NCBI GenBank assembly: GCA_046290495.1
Contig: JBKAGT010000006.1
Coordinates: 892,858 to 956,857 of the forward strand
Direction: 5' to 3'
Length of the DNA: 64,000 nt
From: PGYR01 sp046290495
GTDB lineage: Bacteria > Bacteroidota > Ignavibacteria > Kapaibacteriales > UBA2268
Shown one piece after another: positions 18,426-27,172 of the stretch (within the stretch, counting starts at the first letter, position 1; each line of letters begins with the position of its first letter). The notes under the pieces are model-generated. The model ran no database searches and was not told the DNA's origin. It was given only the letters and a program-made list of their open reading frames with translations. A program made the translations under genes and the position numbers.

Positions 18426-18433
18426 CAAATATA
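18426..18433 (-). promoter_or_regulatory. -7 promoter element (TATATTTG) for murF
   Basis: TATATTTG on the minus strand, 30 bases upstream of the murF ATG, fits the Bacteroidota -7 consensus. It is divergent from the element at 18447-18454. Confidence 0.55.
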
Positions 18434-18446
18434 ATGCTTAATACTA

Positions 18447-18454
18447 TATATTTG
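18447..18454 (+). promoter_or_regulatory. -7 promoter element (TATATTTG) abutting the start at 18459
   Basis: TATATTTG on the plus strand ends 4 bases before the TTG start of the membrane-protein gene. Together with the murF element it forms a divergent promoter pair; the plus-strand message would be nearly leaderless. Confidence 0.5.
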
Positions 18455-18458
18455 TTTT

Positions 18459-19004
18459 TTGCAGAATACATATATCAAAGCTATTAAAAAACTAATTACT
18501 ATATCAACTATTGTATTAATTTCGACTTGGGTTATACTTTCTGTTTTTAGGTTGATCGTTGGTTATGAACTTTTTGAAGTTGCTGAGACCTTTCAACTAA
18601 AATCAAATCTGACTCAATCAGAAGCTATGTATTCGATAAATAAATATATCACTTTGGGTATATATTCAAATATTACATATGTATTGACATTTATTGCGAT
18701 GATATTTCTATATCTAGTTAATAAAGGTAAACTGAAGATAAGAGGTTGGGTTTTCATCTCGATTGCACTGTTTATTTTGTTTCTTCCTGCTGAGGTATAT
18801 TTGATTCTTAATGATATTGACATGTATTATTACATCAATTCATTTTCAGTAATGAAACAAGATAATTTTGATGGAGTTGTTCATTTGTTTAAGATGAGAT
18901 TCTTATCAGACGTGTTCAAAACACTAGTGCCAATGTCAATTATGTCGCATATAGCAATAGTATTATTTCTAATATTCAAACCTTTGGATAAAAATGAAAG
19001 CTGA
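18459..19004 (+). CDS. Small four-helix membrane protein of unknown function
   Basis: A 181-residue protein with four predicted transmembrane segments (about 9-33, 65-85, 93-115 and 150-175) and an external loop rich in Asp/Tyr. The start is TTG; there is no alternative in-frame ATG before residue 57, and the first helix would be lost from there. I recognise no family. The stop overlaps the next gene by 11 bases, implying cotranscription and probably coupled translation. Confidence 0.65.
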   Translation: MQNTYIKAIKKLITISTIVLISTWVILSVFRLIVGYELFEVAETFQLKSNLTQSEAMYSINKYITLGIYSNITYVLTFIAMIFLYLVNKGKLKIRGWVFISIALFILFLPAEVYLILNDIDMYYYINSFSVMKQDNFDGVVHLFKMRFLSDVFKTLVPMSIMSHIAIVLFLIFKPLDKNES

Positions 19005-19305
19005 TGAACTTTACAAAGAGCTATTAGATCTAGCTAAGCAGTTGGGTGTAACTATTAAACGGGATAAAAAGGCAAAAGTCTCTGGTATTTGCTTAGTTGA
19101 TGACGAACCAATATTAGTAATAGATACTAAAATACCCAAAGACAAAAGAGCTGCAGTAATTGCAACCGAGCTCAAAAGAGCAAAGATAGACAATAACTTC
19201 GTTAAGCCATTTCTGCGCGATTTTATTGAGCAGCAGGAAGTGAAAGAAGCCGAATATGTCTTAGTGATTGAATACCCAGAGGATGAGGAAACTAAATCTG
19301 AGTAA
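18994..19305 (+). CDS. Small conserved-looking cytoplasmic protein
   Basis: A 103-residue soluble protein starting MKADELYKELLDLAKQLGV. A basic 'IKRDKKAKVSG' is followed by a compact 'ICLVDDEPILVIDTKIPKDKRAAVIATEL' segment and an acidic C-terminal half (QQEVKEAEYVLVIEYPEDEE). No enzyme motif or DNA-binding motif is clear. It overlaps the upstream membrane-protein gene by 11 bases and runs 14 bases into the convergent purE end. Probably a real gene because of the overlap and the ordinary composition. Confidence 0.65.
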   Translation: MKADELYKELLDLAKQLGVTIKRDKKAKVSGICLVDDEPILVIDTKIPKDKRAAVIATELKRAKIDNNFVKPFLRDFIEQQEVKEAEYVLVIEYPEDEETKSE

Positions 19306-19786
19306 ACTCATCATTGTTATTCTTTTCTCTTGACATATTTGCAATATCTATTTTATACTTCTTGAGCTTCTTTGAAAGCTCTTCATCCGATAAAGCTAAA
19401 ATACTTACAGCTAATAGACCAGCATTTTTACCAGCTCCAATAGCAACTGTGGCAACAGGAACGCCTGGAGGCATTTGAACAATAGAATAAAGTGAATCAA
19501 TGCCACTTAGAGTGCTTGACTTAATGGGTACACCAATGACAGGTAAGTGAGTAGCAGCTGCAATCATACCTGGTAAGTGGGCTGCACCACCAGCACCAGC
19601 TATAATAACATCAATTCCTCTTTCTGACGCGGTTTTACCATATTCAATCATATCGAATGGAGTACGGTGAGCAGAGACTACTCTCATTTCATAATCAATT
19701 CCGAATATTTTGCATATATCAGCTGCTTGCCTCATAGTTGGCAAGTCCGAATCACTACCCATTATAATACTTATTTTTCTATTCAT
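19292..19786 (-). CDS. purE: 5-(carboxyamino)imidazole ribonucleotide mutase
   Basis: A 164-residue class I PurE. The opening IIMGSDSDLPTM is the substrate phosphate-binding loop, VVSAHRTPFDMIEY holds the key His, and AGAGGAAHLPGMIAAATHLPVIGVPI is the family core. It isomerises N5-CAIR to 4-carboxy-AIR in purine synthesis. purK, its usual partner, is not adjacent. The 3' end overlaps the convergent small gene by 14 bases. Confidence 0.96.
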   Translation of the reverse strand: MNRKISIIMGSDSDLPTMRQAADICKIFGIDYEMRVVSAHRTPFDMIEYGKTASERGIDVIIAGAGGAAHLPGMIAAATHLPVIGVPIKSSTLSGIDSLYSIVQMPPGVPVATVAIGAGKNAGLLAVSILALSDEELSKKLKKYKIDIANMSREKNNNDEFTQI

Positions 19787-19827
19787 TATATTGCACTTTA
19801 ATTTATTCTAAAAATAGGATTACTAAC

Positions 19828-20244
19828 ATGAAAGTAAATGTAAGATATAACAAAAATATGAGTTTCATAGGAAAAAATGAAACGAACCACGAAACACACT
19901 TCGATTCTAATGCTCCTGATGCCGATTACGAAGCTGCAACACCTATGGAAATATTGCTAGAAGCAGCAGCAGCTTGCTCAGGTATAGATGTAGTTTCTAT
20001 GTTGAATAAAAGAAAGAAAACTATTGATAGTATGAACATAGAAGTAGAAGGAGAAAAAAGAGATGAGCACCCAAAAATATACACTAAAGTACACATGACT
20101 TACACTTTGAAAAGTCCAGACGTTGAACCAAACGAGCTAGAAAGAGCAATTTCACTTTCACATGAGAAATATTGCAGCGTTTCAGCTACTTTGAAATTAG
20201 CAGGTGCTGAAGTGTCTTATGATTATAAAATAGAAAAATCATAA
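19828..20244 (+). CDS. OsmC/Ohr family peroxiredoxin-like protein
   Basis: A 138-residue OsmC-fold protein. Two cysteines sit where the family needs them: EAAAACSGIDVVSML (about C51) on the central helix and HEKYCSVSATL (about C118). Such proteins reduce organic hydroperoxides. The 'PMEILLEAAAACSGIDVV..L' form is typical of the YhfA/OsmC-like branch rather than true Ohr. It is a single gene divergent from purE. Confidence 0.9.
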   Translation: MKVNVRYNKNMSFIGKNETNHETHFDSNAPDADYEAATPMEILLEAAAACSGIDVVSMLNKRKKTIDSMNIEVEGEKRDEHPKIYTKVHMTYTLKSPDVEPNELERAISLSHEKYCSVSATLKLAGAEVSYDYKIEKS

Positions 20245-20318
20245 AAATTGAGACGTTTTTAGTGTTCATGTGTCTTTATAATTAATAAACTCCCAAAAAA
20301 AATAAAAAATATAATAAC

Positions 20319-23300
20319 TTGAAAAAAATAATACTATTTCTGTTTTTCTTGACGACCCCGTTTGCATTTTCACAGATAAGAATAAATGAAATTTGTTCTT
20401 CAAATAATGGTAATTTCTTTGATGAAAAGTTTGATACACCAGACTGGATAGAACTATATAATTATTCGGATGAACCAGTAAATCTATCTAACTGGAGCAT
20501 ATCTGATCAGAGTGACTACAGCAGTGCTTGGCAACTACCTGATACAATTATCCAACCTGGAGGCTATTTTGTTGTCTGTGCATCAGATCGTGCAGTTAAT
20601 AATGCAAAGAGTTCTAGTATTATCTCGAACGGTGTTTCTAATGTTTTATATAATTTCGAAGATCAGCTTTCTTTTATTAACATAAAGGTAGAGGATGATT
20701 TTATTTTTGAAGTAGACTATAATTCTTTTAAATGTGAATTAAATCCACACAAGAAATTATCGCTTGGTGGTATATTAATCAAAGATAAACTTGCACCTAA
20801 GTCAAGAATGATAGGTTTCTTCAATTATCCGAATGAAGGGAGGCAAGTTTTTGTTCATTCTAGAGATCAAGAAGAAGTTTACAGAGGGGTTGAACATATT
20901 AGTGATAGGATAAAGTTAAGTGAAAATTCTTATGTTGTTGAAAAAGTAAGAGATAGTATTTATTACAGAGTAATAGATGAAGAAAGAAATGTGATATTAA
21001 ATAAAAAGTATATTATACCTTTTGAAGATGAGGCTTTTCTAGGTTTTACAATTTTAACACATGATATAGAAGATTTTGATACTCTTAATATTAATTCAAT
21101 GAAGTTAAATGGTAAAGAATTAAAAGTCAACGAATTTGAGACTATTAATTTTCATGGAACTAATATTTATACATCAGAAAATGAATTTTGTCATACAGAT
21201 TTCAAACTTTCATCTGGGGGTGATTCTTTATTTTTATTTAGGAATAATTTTTTAAATCAAAGTATAAAAACTATAGAAATATCAGCTAACAAAACATTTA
21301 ATGTTGATGATAATGATATAATGTACTTTGGTAATCCCACACCAGGTTATGAAAACAGTGAACACTATAAAGATATTAGTAGAATAAATAAAGAGTTATT
21401 AGATGTTGAATTAATTAACAATTTTGATTTGCTTGATAAGATTGATGATTCTTATACATATAGTCGAGAATTTGAAACCCCAAATAGAAATTCAAATAAG
21501 CTAGTTGAATATACATCAGATACCTCTAATTTTCTAATAGTTAAAAGGTTTGAAGATGATAAAGTAGATAGTGAACAATTTTTTCTACCATTAATTAAAC
21601 CTAATAATGTTATCAATAATTTAATTCATTTTCATCTTTATACAGATACAAGTTATTTATACAATGACTTTACCGGTATTATAAATCAAACGTTTTCATT
21701 TTCAAAAGTTAAAGCTTACTTAGCAATATCTAAAAACAATAAACTTTTATTTAGAGATGAAATCCAGCTAAGAAAACATGGGAATTTTTCAAATATATGG
21801 AGAAAACAGACACCTTTCAGGTTGATATTTGATTCTGATTTTAAAGTAAAAGAGAAAGAGTCATTTTTTCCCTACCGAGGTGAAATAAACGGATCTGCTT
21901 TTGTTTTAAGAAATGGTGGTGATGATGAAAAGACAATGCTTAGAAGCAGATTTTCTTATCACACACTTAAAAGTACTAACTTGCTTGCAAAGGATTATAA
22001 TACAGTTATACTAAATCTAAATAATAGGTTCTGGGGAGTTTATAATTTAAGAGAAAGAATCGATGACGATTTTTTAGCCGATTATCACAATGTAAGTAAG
22101 TCTGATATAAAATCATTTGAAAATGATCTACAATTAAAATATGGTTCTCCTGTTGAGATGATAGAGTTTAATAAATCTTTGATTGAGAATAAAAGAAACA
22201 GTTATCAATCGATAGACTCAATTTTAAATATAAAAAACTTCATAGACTATATTTTCATTCATACATTCAATATTCAGCATGACTGGCCACATAATAATGT
22301 TGTAGCATACTCTTATGGTGAAAAATGGCATTATTTAGCTACTGATATGGATTATTCATATAAATATAGAGGTGCTGGCGCAGACATAGATTTTATAAAC
22401 AATGTATTTGAAAAAAATGAGAATATAACTACTCGTATTCTACATAACTTATTGAAAAGCAATAAATTTGTGTATGAGTATATAAATAGATCTTGTGATC
22501 TGATGAATACAAGTTTTAGTTCTAATTATTTAGTAAGTGGTTTCGATAGCTTAGCGAATTACTTTTCTCAATTTAAAGATATACAAAATCAAAGATGGCC
22601 GAATACATTAAATAATTGGGAAGAGGATACTGATGAAGTTAGAACTTTCTTGAGAGATAGAGCAAGTTATTATTACACTCATTTACAGACATATTTTGAA
22701 AAAGGTCCTGCCCTCCTTAACCTAACTTCTTTTCCAAGTAATGCAGGTAGCTTTAGGGTCAACACACTTACAATTGAAGAGTCGCAATGGTCAGGGAAGT
22801 ACCTGCAGAATGTACCTGTAACTATAACTGCGCTGCCAAAGCATGGATATAAATTCAAGAAATGGAATATTGATTCTTTAGGTAGTAGTGCTTCTATAAC
22901 AACTACTCTTTCTGAAACTATGAATATAGAAGCAATCTATGAAGAGAGAGATCCAACAGCTGAAAAAAGAAATCTAGTTATAAATGAAATTATGTATAAT
23001 GCAGATAAAGAAAATGATACTAAAGACTGGATTGAACTCTATAATGCCGGAACTGAAAGTGTAAACCTAATTGGTTGGAGTATGATTGATGAGGATGATA
23101 CACATACGCCATTTGTAATTTCAAATGATGTAATAATAGAACCTAATGAATATATTATATTTACAAGGAACAAAACTGATTTTGAAGCACTGATTGATAT
23201 TGAAAACCAAGTGATAGGGGACTTTGATTATGGTTTTGGTGGCAATGATATCGTAATATTAAAAGATGCCCAAGGTAATACACACGATTCGGTAAACTAT

Positions 23301-23708
23301 GACAACAATCTACCATGGCCAGAGGGTGCTGATGGTACTGGCTATACTATAGAATTAATTAATCCATTCTTAGATAATAATGTCGCAAGTAATTGGGAAA
23401 TTAGCCAACCGGAACTTGGTACTCCGGGTCTGATTAATTCAGTTTATGATGATAGTATTTCAAGCATTTCAATCAATGCGGATGAGGCCGAAGTTGACTT
23501 TGTTGATAACCAACTATTCGTATTTAGCAAACAACCAATTGAGTCCTTGAAACTATTTGATGTAAATGGAAGGAATATAAGTATTGAATATAAAATAAGT
23601 ATTTATCGTGCTGAATCTGATCTCAACCACATATCAGATGGACTATATTTTGTTAATATAAAGTATTTGAATGGTAATGAAGAGACATTAAAATTAATTG
23701 TCGATTAA
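20319..23708 (+). CDS. Secreted CotH-kinase/lamin-tail-domain protein with T9SS sorting domain
   Basis: A 1129-residue exported protein starting at TTG, with signal peptide about 1-19. Domains in order: lamin-tail domain (about 20-95, 'IRINEICSSNNG', 'DWIELYNYSDEPVNLSNWSISD'); CotH kinase-like domain (about 470-720: LRKHGNFS, RNGGDDEKTMLRSRF, GVYNLRERIDDDFLADYH, ATDMDYSY); an InlB-B-like repeat (about 805-870, 'GYKFKKWN'); a second lamin-tail domain (about 884-1000, 'VINEIMYNADK'); and a C-terminal T9SS domain ('LKLFDVNGRNI', 'ISDGLYFVNIKYLNG'). CotH proteins phosphorylate surface proteins in sporulating bacteria; the role of such T9SS forms is unknown. The last 15 bases overlap convergent ptsI. 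Confidence 0.85.
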   Translation: MKKIILFLFFLTTPFAFSQIRINEICSSNNGNFFDEKFDTPDWIELYNYSDEPVNLSNWSISDQSDYSSAWQLPDTIIQPGGYFVVCASDRAVNNAKSSSIISNGVSNVLYNFEDQLSFINIKVEDDFIFEVDYNSFKCELNPHKKLSLGGILIKDKLAPKSRMIGFFNYPNEGRQVFVHSRDQEEVYRGVEHISDRIKLSENSYVVEKVRDSIYYRVIDEERNVILNKKYIIPFEDEAFLGFTILTHDIEDFDTLNINSMKLNGKELKVNEFETINFHGTNIYTSENEFCHTDFKLSSGGDSLFLFRNNFLNQSIKTIEISANKTFNVDDNDIMYFGNPTPGYENSEHYKDISRINKELLDVELINNFDLLDKIDDSYTYSREFETPNRNSNKLVEYTSDTSNFLIVKRFEDDKVDSEQFFLPLIKPNNVINNLIHFHLYTDTSYLYNDFTGIINQTFSFSKVKAYLAISKNNKLLFRDEIQLRKHGNFSNIWRKQTPFRLIFDSDFKVKEKESFFPYRGEINGSAFVLRNGGDDEKTMLRSRFSYHTLKSTNLLAKDYNTVILNLNNRFWGVYNLRERIDDDFLADYHNVSKSDIKSFENDLQLKYGSPVEMIEFNKSLIENKRNSYQSIDSILNIKNFIDYIFIHTFNIQHDWPHNNVVAYSYGEKWHYLATDMDYSYKYRGAGADIDFINNVFEKNENITTRILHNLLKSNKFVYEYINRSCDLMNTSFSSNYLVSGFDSLANYFSQFKDIQNQRWPNTLNNWEEDTDEVRTFLRDRASYYYTHLQTYFEKGPALLNLTSFPSNAGSFRVNTLTIEESQWSGKYLQNVPVTITALPKHGYKFKKWNIDSLGSSASITTTLSETMNIEAIYEERDPTAEKRNLVINEIMYNADKENDTKDWIELYNAGTESVNLIGWSMIDEDDTHTPFVISNDVIIEPNEYIIFTRNKTDFEALIDIENQVIGDFDYGFGGNDIVILKDAQGNTHDSVNYDNNLPWPEGADGTGYTIELINPFLDNNVASNWEISQPELGTPGLINSVYDDSISSISINADEAEVDFVDNQLFVFSKQPIESLKLFDVNGRNISIEYKISIYRAESDLNHISDGLYFVNIKYLNGNEETLKLIVD

Positions 23709-25292
23709 ATGTTTTTTTAAGTTTAGAATTTGATTAGATACTACTGAAAACTCTGTGTAACCTATGTCATAAAGCATTTTTAATGATTCTGGGTTACTAG
23801 AAAGTTGACCACAAACCACAATTTGTTTGTCGAACTCTAAGCTAAATCTTAATATGAATTTTAGTAATTTTTTGAAGGCTTTTGATTTATAATCTAGGTA
23901 CTTCTCTACTTGTGAGTTACCTCTGTCAGCTGCGAAAAAATATTGCATCAGGTCATTTGTGCCTAAGCTATAGAAATCACAATCATCTATTGTATTTTCT
24001 AAATCAAATACGAAGGATATAGTTTCTATCATAGAGCCAATCTTGGGCATATCTACTCCCAAATCATTAGCAATTTGACTAACATACTTTCTTACAGTCC
24101 TGACTTCACTAGCATTACTCACCATTGGGAGCAGTATATTTAAATTCCCTTCATCACATGCTTTCAACAATGCCCGAATTTGTATTTCTAGTATTCTATC
24201 ATTTTCTATTAAGTATCTGACACCCCTAAGTCCCAATGCTGGGTTGTCTTCTTTCTCCTTATTTAGGTTCAGTTTGTCATATCCAAAATCGAATAATCTA
24301 AATGTCACATTGTTCGGATAGATAGAAGTACAAATCTTTGAGTATAGTTGTTGCTGATAATCCTCATCAAATATTTGCTCTATTTCTTCTATTAAATTCT
24401 CAGTTCTTACTAGTCCAATTCCATTAGCTTTGTTAGTTATAGTGTTATCCAAATCAATCATACTATTAAGATTAGAGTAAAACTTTACTTTTGTGCCGGA
24501 TTTGCTATATATAGTTTCATCTAGTAGTTCCTTGTTCTTCTCATTCTCCTTTGCTAAACATTCTTGTTTTTGCTTGTAGGAAGTGTCTTGTTCATTAGTT
24601 GGATTGATATAAACTTCACCATAATTCCCATCTACAATTATTTTGTCTTTATTGGTCACATTGCTTAGAAGATTCTTTATTCCGAATACAGCTGGTATAT
24701 TTAAACTTCTTGATATAATAGAGGAGTGTGATAGATTAGAGCCATATTCCGTAGCAAATGCTAAGGCTCCAGCTTCATATATCTTAATTATTTCTTCTGA
24801 GTCCAATAAACTACTTACAACAATCTTTCCTTTCAGATTACTGTAATCCTTTTTTATAACTTGGTCTGAAAGTCTATTAGAAAGTTTTTTCTTTAAGAAG
24901 ATTAAATCATTTGATTTTTTTCTTGATATAGCATTATTGCTGATATTTAACATATTCTGATAGCTATCAAAAAATGAATTTAATGACTGACTACAGCTCT
25001 TTCCTTCTTCTATGTCTTTTGATACTGTATTTCTAAATTCCTCATCTTTTAGAAACATTATTTCAGCTTCTATAATACTGATGATTGTCTTGTTAGACTT
25101 GTATTTGCTGATGATTTTTTCGGCATCGGTAATCAGTTCGCTGACTACATTTTCAAATTTTTCTAACTCCTTTTTAATTTCAATTTCTGGAGCTTGATTC
25201 TCTATTTCTATGTTATCGAACAGAAGCAGATGTGCTTCGCCAGAAGCAATTCCATTTGAAACAGGTATCCCTATGAGTTTGTTGTCTACCAA
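23694..25292 (-). CDS. ptsI: Phosphoenolpyruvate--protein phosphotransferase (PTS enzyme I)
   Basis: A 532-residue enzyme I, somewhat shorter than the usual 570. The phospho-histidine loop reads YGSNLSHSSIISRSLNIPAVFG, where the common form is GG-TSHxAIxAR; His is kept. The PEP-binding barrel has NPALGLRGVRY, 'LGTNDLMQYFFAADRGN' and VVCGQLSSNP with the catalytic Cys. It moves phosphate from PEP to HPr. It starts directly after the ptsH stop codon. No sugar-specific enzyme II lies nearby, so the pair may have a regulatory role or serve components elsewhere. Confidence 0.93.
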   Translation of the reverse strand: MVDNKLIGIPVSNGIASGEAHLLLFDNIEIENQAPEIEIKKELEKFENVVSELITDAEKIISKYKSNKTIISIIEAEIMFLKDEEFRNTVSKDIEEGKSCSQSLNSFFDSYQNMLNISNNAISRKKSNDLIFLKKKLSNRLSDQVIKKDYSNLKGKIVVSSLLDSEEIIKIYEAGALAFATEYGSNLSHSSIISRSLNIPAVFGIKNLLSNVTNKDKIIVDGNYGEVYINPTNEQDTSYKQKQECLAKENEKNKELLDETIYSKSGTKVKFYSNLNSMIDLDNTITNKANGIGLVRTENLIEEIEQIFDEDYQQQLYSKICTSIYPNNVTFRLFDFGYDKLNLNKEKEDNPALGLRGVRYLIENDRILEIQIRALLKACDEGNLNILLPMVSNASEVRTVRKYVSQIANDLGVDMPKIGSMIETISFVFDLENTIDDCDFYSLGTNDLMQYFFAADRGNSQVEKYLDYKSKAFKKLLKFILRFSLEFDKQIVVCGQLSSNPESLKMLYDIGYTEFSVVSNQILNLKKHLIDN

Positions 25293-25562
25293 CTATATGG
25301 GTTCTCCAAATCCTGATGCGAATAATTCTTCTATCTCTGCTGCCATTTCTTTCTCATCTTCTCCATCTATTTCAAATAAAAGCTCACTACCAACCTCTGC
25401 GGCTAGTGTCATAACTCCTATTATAGATTTGCCATTTATTCTGAAACCATCTTTTTCAATCATTACATTTGACTTATATTTTGATGTAAGTTTAACTAAT
25501 GTTGCAGCTGGTCTTGTGTGCAGGCCAGCTCTATTAACTACTTTAACTTTTAATTCTAACAT
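25293..25562 (-). CDS. ptsH: HPr phosphocarrier protein
   Basis: An 89-residue HPr. NRAGLHTRPAA carries the phospho-acceptor His15, and INGKSIIGVMTLAAEVGSEL carries Ser46 in the position used for regulatory phosphorylation by HPr kinase. Length is normal. It is immediately upstream of ptsI with no gap, so the two are cotranscribed. No HPr kinase gene is in the window. Confidence 0.95.
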   Translation of the reverse strand: MLELKVKVVNRAGLHTRPAATLVKLTSKYKSNVMIEKDGFRINGKSIIGVMTLAAEVGSELLFEIDGEDEKEMAAEIEELFASGFGEPI

Positions 25563-25760
25563 ATATTTTATTTCATTCCTATTGTCATAGCTTAATAAAT
25601 GTAATATAGTAATATCTGCTTATACATCAAATCGAATTAGTATTGTAATCTGATTATTACTATCAATTAACAAAGAGTTGTTAAGAAAGCATTATAATTA
25701 AAGTGAATTTCCTTTAGTTATATCTTAATTTGGTTCAATATTAAAATAATAAATTCTATT

Positions 25761-27056
25761 ATGAATACGCTTTTTTGGTTTAGAAGAGATTTGAGACTTT
25801 ATGATAATGTTGGTTTACACTCCGCTCTGAAAGAAAATGAGGGAGTAATACCATTATTTATCTTCGATAAGCAAATTTTAGAAGAATTGCCAAAAGATGA
25901 CAGAAGGGTGTCATTTATATATGATAGAATAAAGGATATAAAAGAAAAACTTAACAAGACTGGTTCCGATTTGATAGTTCGATATGGTGAGCCCGAGACT
26001 GTATTTTCAGACTTAATTGACGAATTTGATATCTCTTCTGTTTACACAAATAATGATTACGAACCTTATGCTTTAGATAGAGATCAGCAGATAAAAGAAT
26101 TTCTAGAAGAAAATGAAATAGAATTCAAATCTTACAAAGACCAAGTGATATTCGAAAAGGACGAGATAGTGAAAGATGATGGAGAACCCTATCTTGTTTT
26201 TACACCATACTCTAAGCAATGGAAAAAAAATCTAGATAAAGAAAGCTTTAATAATCATAGTGTAAATAAGTATAAAGATAGTTTTGCAAAAGCAGATGAG
26301 GTAACAGAACTCATTGAATTGTCTGATATGGGATTCGAAAAAGTAGATTATAAGCTCTATCCAGAAGAAGTTGAATCCGAATTGATTGAAAATTATGAGG
26401 ATAGAAGAAATTACCCAGCTAAGAATGGGACTTCTAATATGAGTTTGCATCTAAGATTTGGTACTGTATCAGTAAGGGAGTTAGCTTCAAAAGCAAAAGA
26501 TCTTAATGAAAAATATCTGAACGAGCTAATATGGAGAGAGTTTTTCATGACAATTCTATACCACTATCCAGAGACAGTTGATAATAATTTCAGAGCCAAA
26601 TATGATAGCTTAGAATGGAGAAATAACGAAGAAGAATTCGAAAAATGGTGTAAAGGTGAGACTGGGTTCCCATTGGTAGATGCAGGTATGCGAGAGCTGA
26701 ATGAGTCTGGTTATATGCACAATAGAGTCAGAATGGTAGTATCAAACTTTTTGACTAAGCTACTACTTATCGATTGGAGATGGGGAGAGCAATACTTTGC
26801 AAAGAAGTTGATGGACTATGAAATGTCCTCAAACGTAGGTAACTGGCAATGGGCAGCTGGAACAGGAGTTGATGCAGCACCATATTTCAGAATATTCAGA
26901 CCAGAACTTCAAATAGAGAAATATGATAAAGACTTAGAATATATAAAGAAATGGATACCAGATTATGAAGAGAACTATATAGAGCCTATAATAGATTATA
27001 AGTCAGCTAGACAAAGAGCCTTAGATGCTTTTAAAAAAGCAACAGAGGATAAATAA
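25761..27056 (+). CDS. phrB: Deoxyribodipyrimidine photo-lyase / cryptochrome family
   Basis: A 431-residue photolyase. The N-terminal Rossmann antenna domain opens NTLFWFRRDLRLYDN. The FAD domain has LIWREFFMTILYHYP, GFPLVDAGMRELNESGYMHNR, 'RMVVSNFLTKLLLIDWRWGE' and 'NVGNWQWAAGTGVDAAPYFRIF', which includes conserved Trp and Asn residues of class I CPD photolyases. It repairs UV-induced pyrimidine dimers with blue light. It is a single gene in an AT-rich setting. Repair activity rather than cryptochrome signalling is inferred from the overall class I pattern. Confidence 0.94.
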   Translation: MNTLFWFRRDLRLYDNVGLHSALKENEGVIPLFIFDKQILEELPKDDRRVSFIYDRIKDIKEKLNKTGSDLIVRYGEPETVFSDLIDEFDISSVYTNNDYEPYALDRDQQIKEFLEENEIEFKSYKDQVIFEKDEIVKDDGEPYLVFTPYSKQWKKNLDKESFNNHSVNKYKDSFAKADEVTELIELSDMGFEKVDYKLYPEEVESELIENYEDRRNYPAKNGTSNMSLHLRFGTVSVRELASKAKDLNEKYLNELIWREFFMTILYHYPETVDNNFRAKYDSLEWRNNEEEFEKWCKGETGFPLVDAGMRELNESGYMHNRVRMVVSNFLTKLLLIDWRWGEQYFAKKLMDYEMSSNVGNWQWAAGTGVDAAPYFRIFRPELQIEKYDKDLEYIKKWIPDYEENYIEPIIDYKSARQRALDAFKKATEDK

Positions 27057-27172
27057 AAAATATCTTAGTGTTAATGTTTTTAAAATAATTATCAGAATAT
27101 CTAAAAATTTTATATTTTTACAAATATACAAAAAGTCAATAAACAAATCCCATGCACAAAAGGGAGTGCTAA

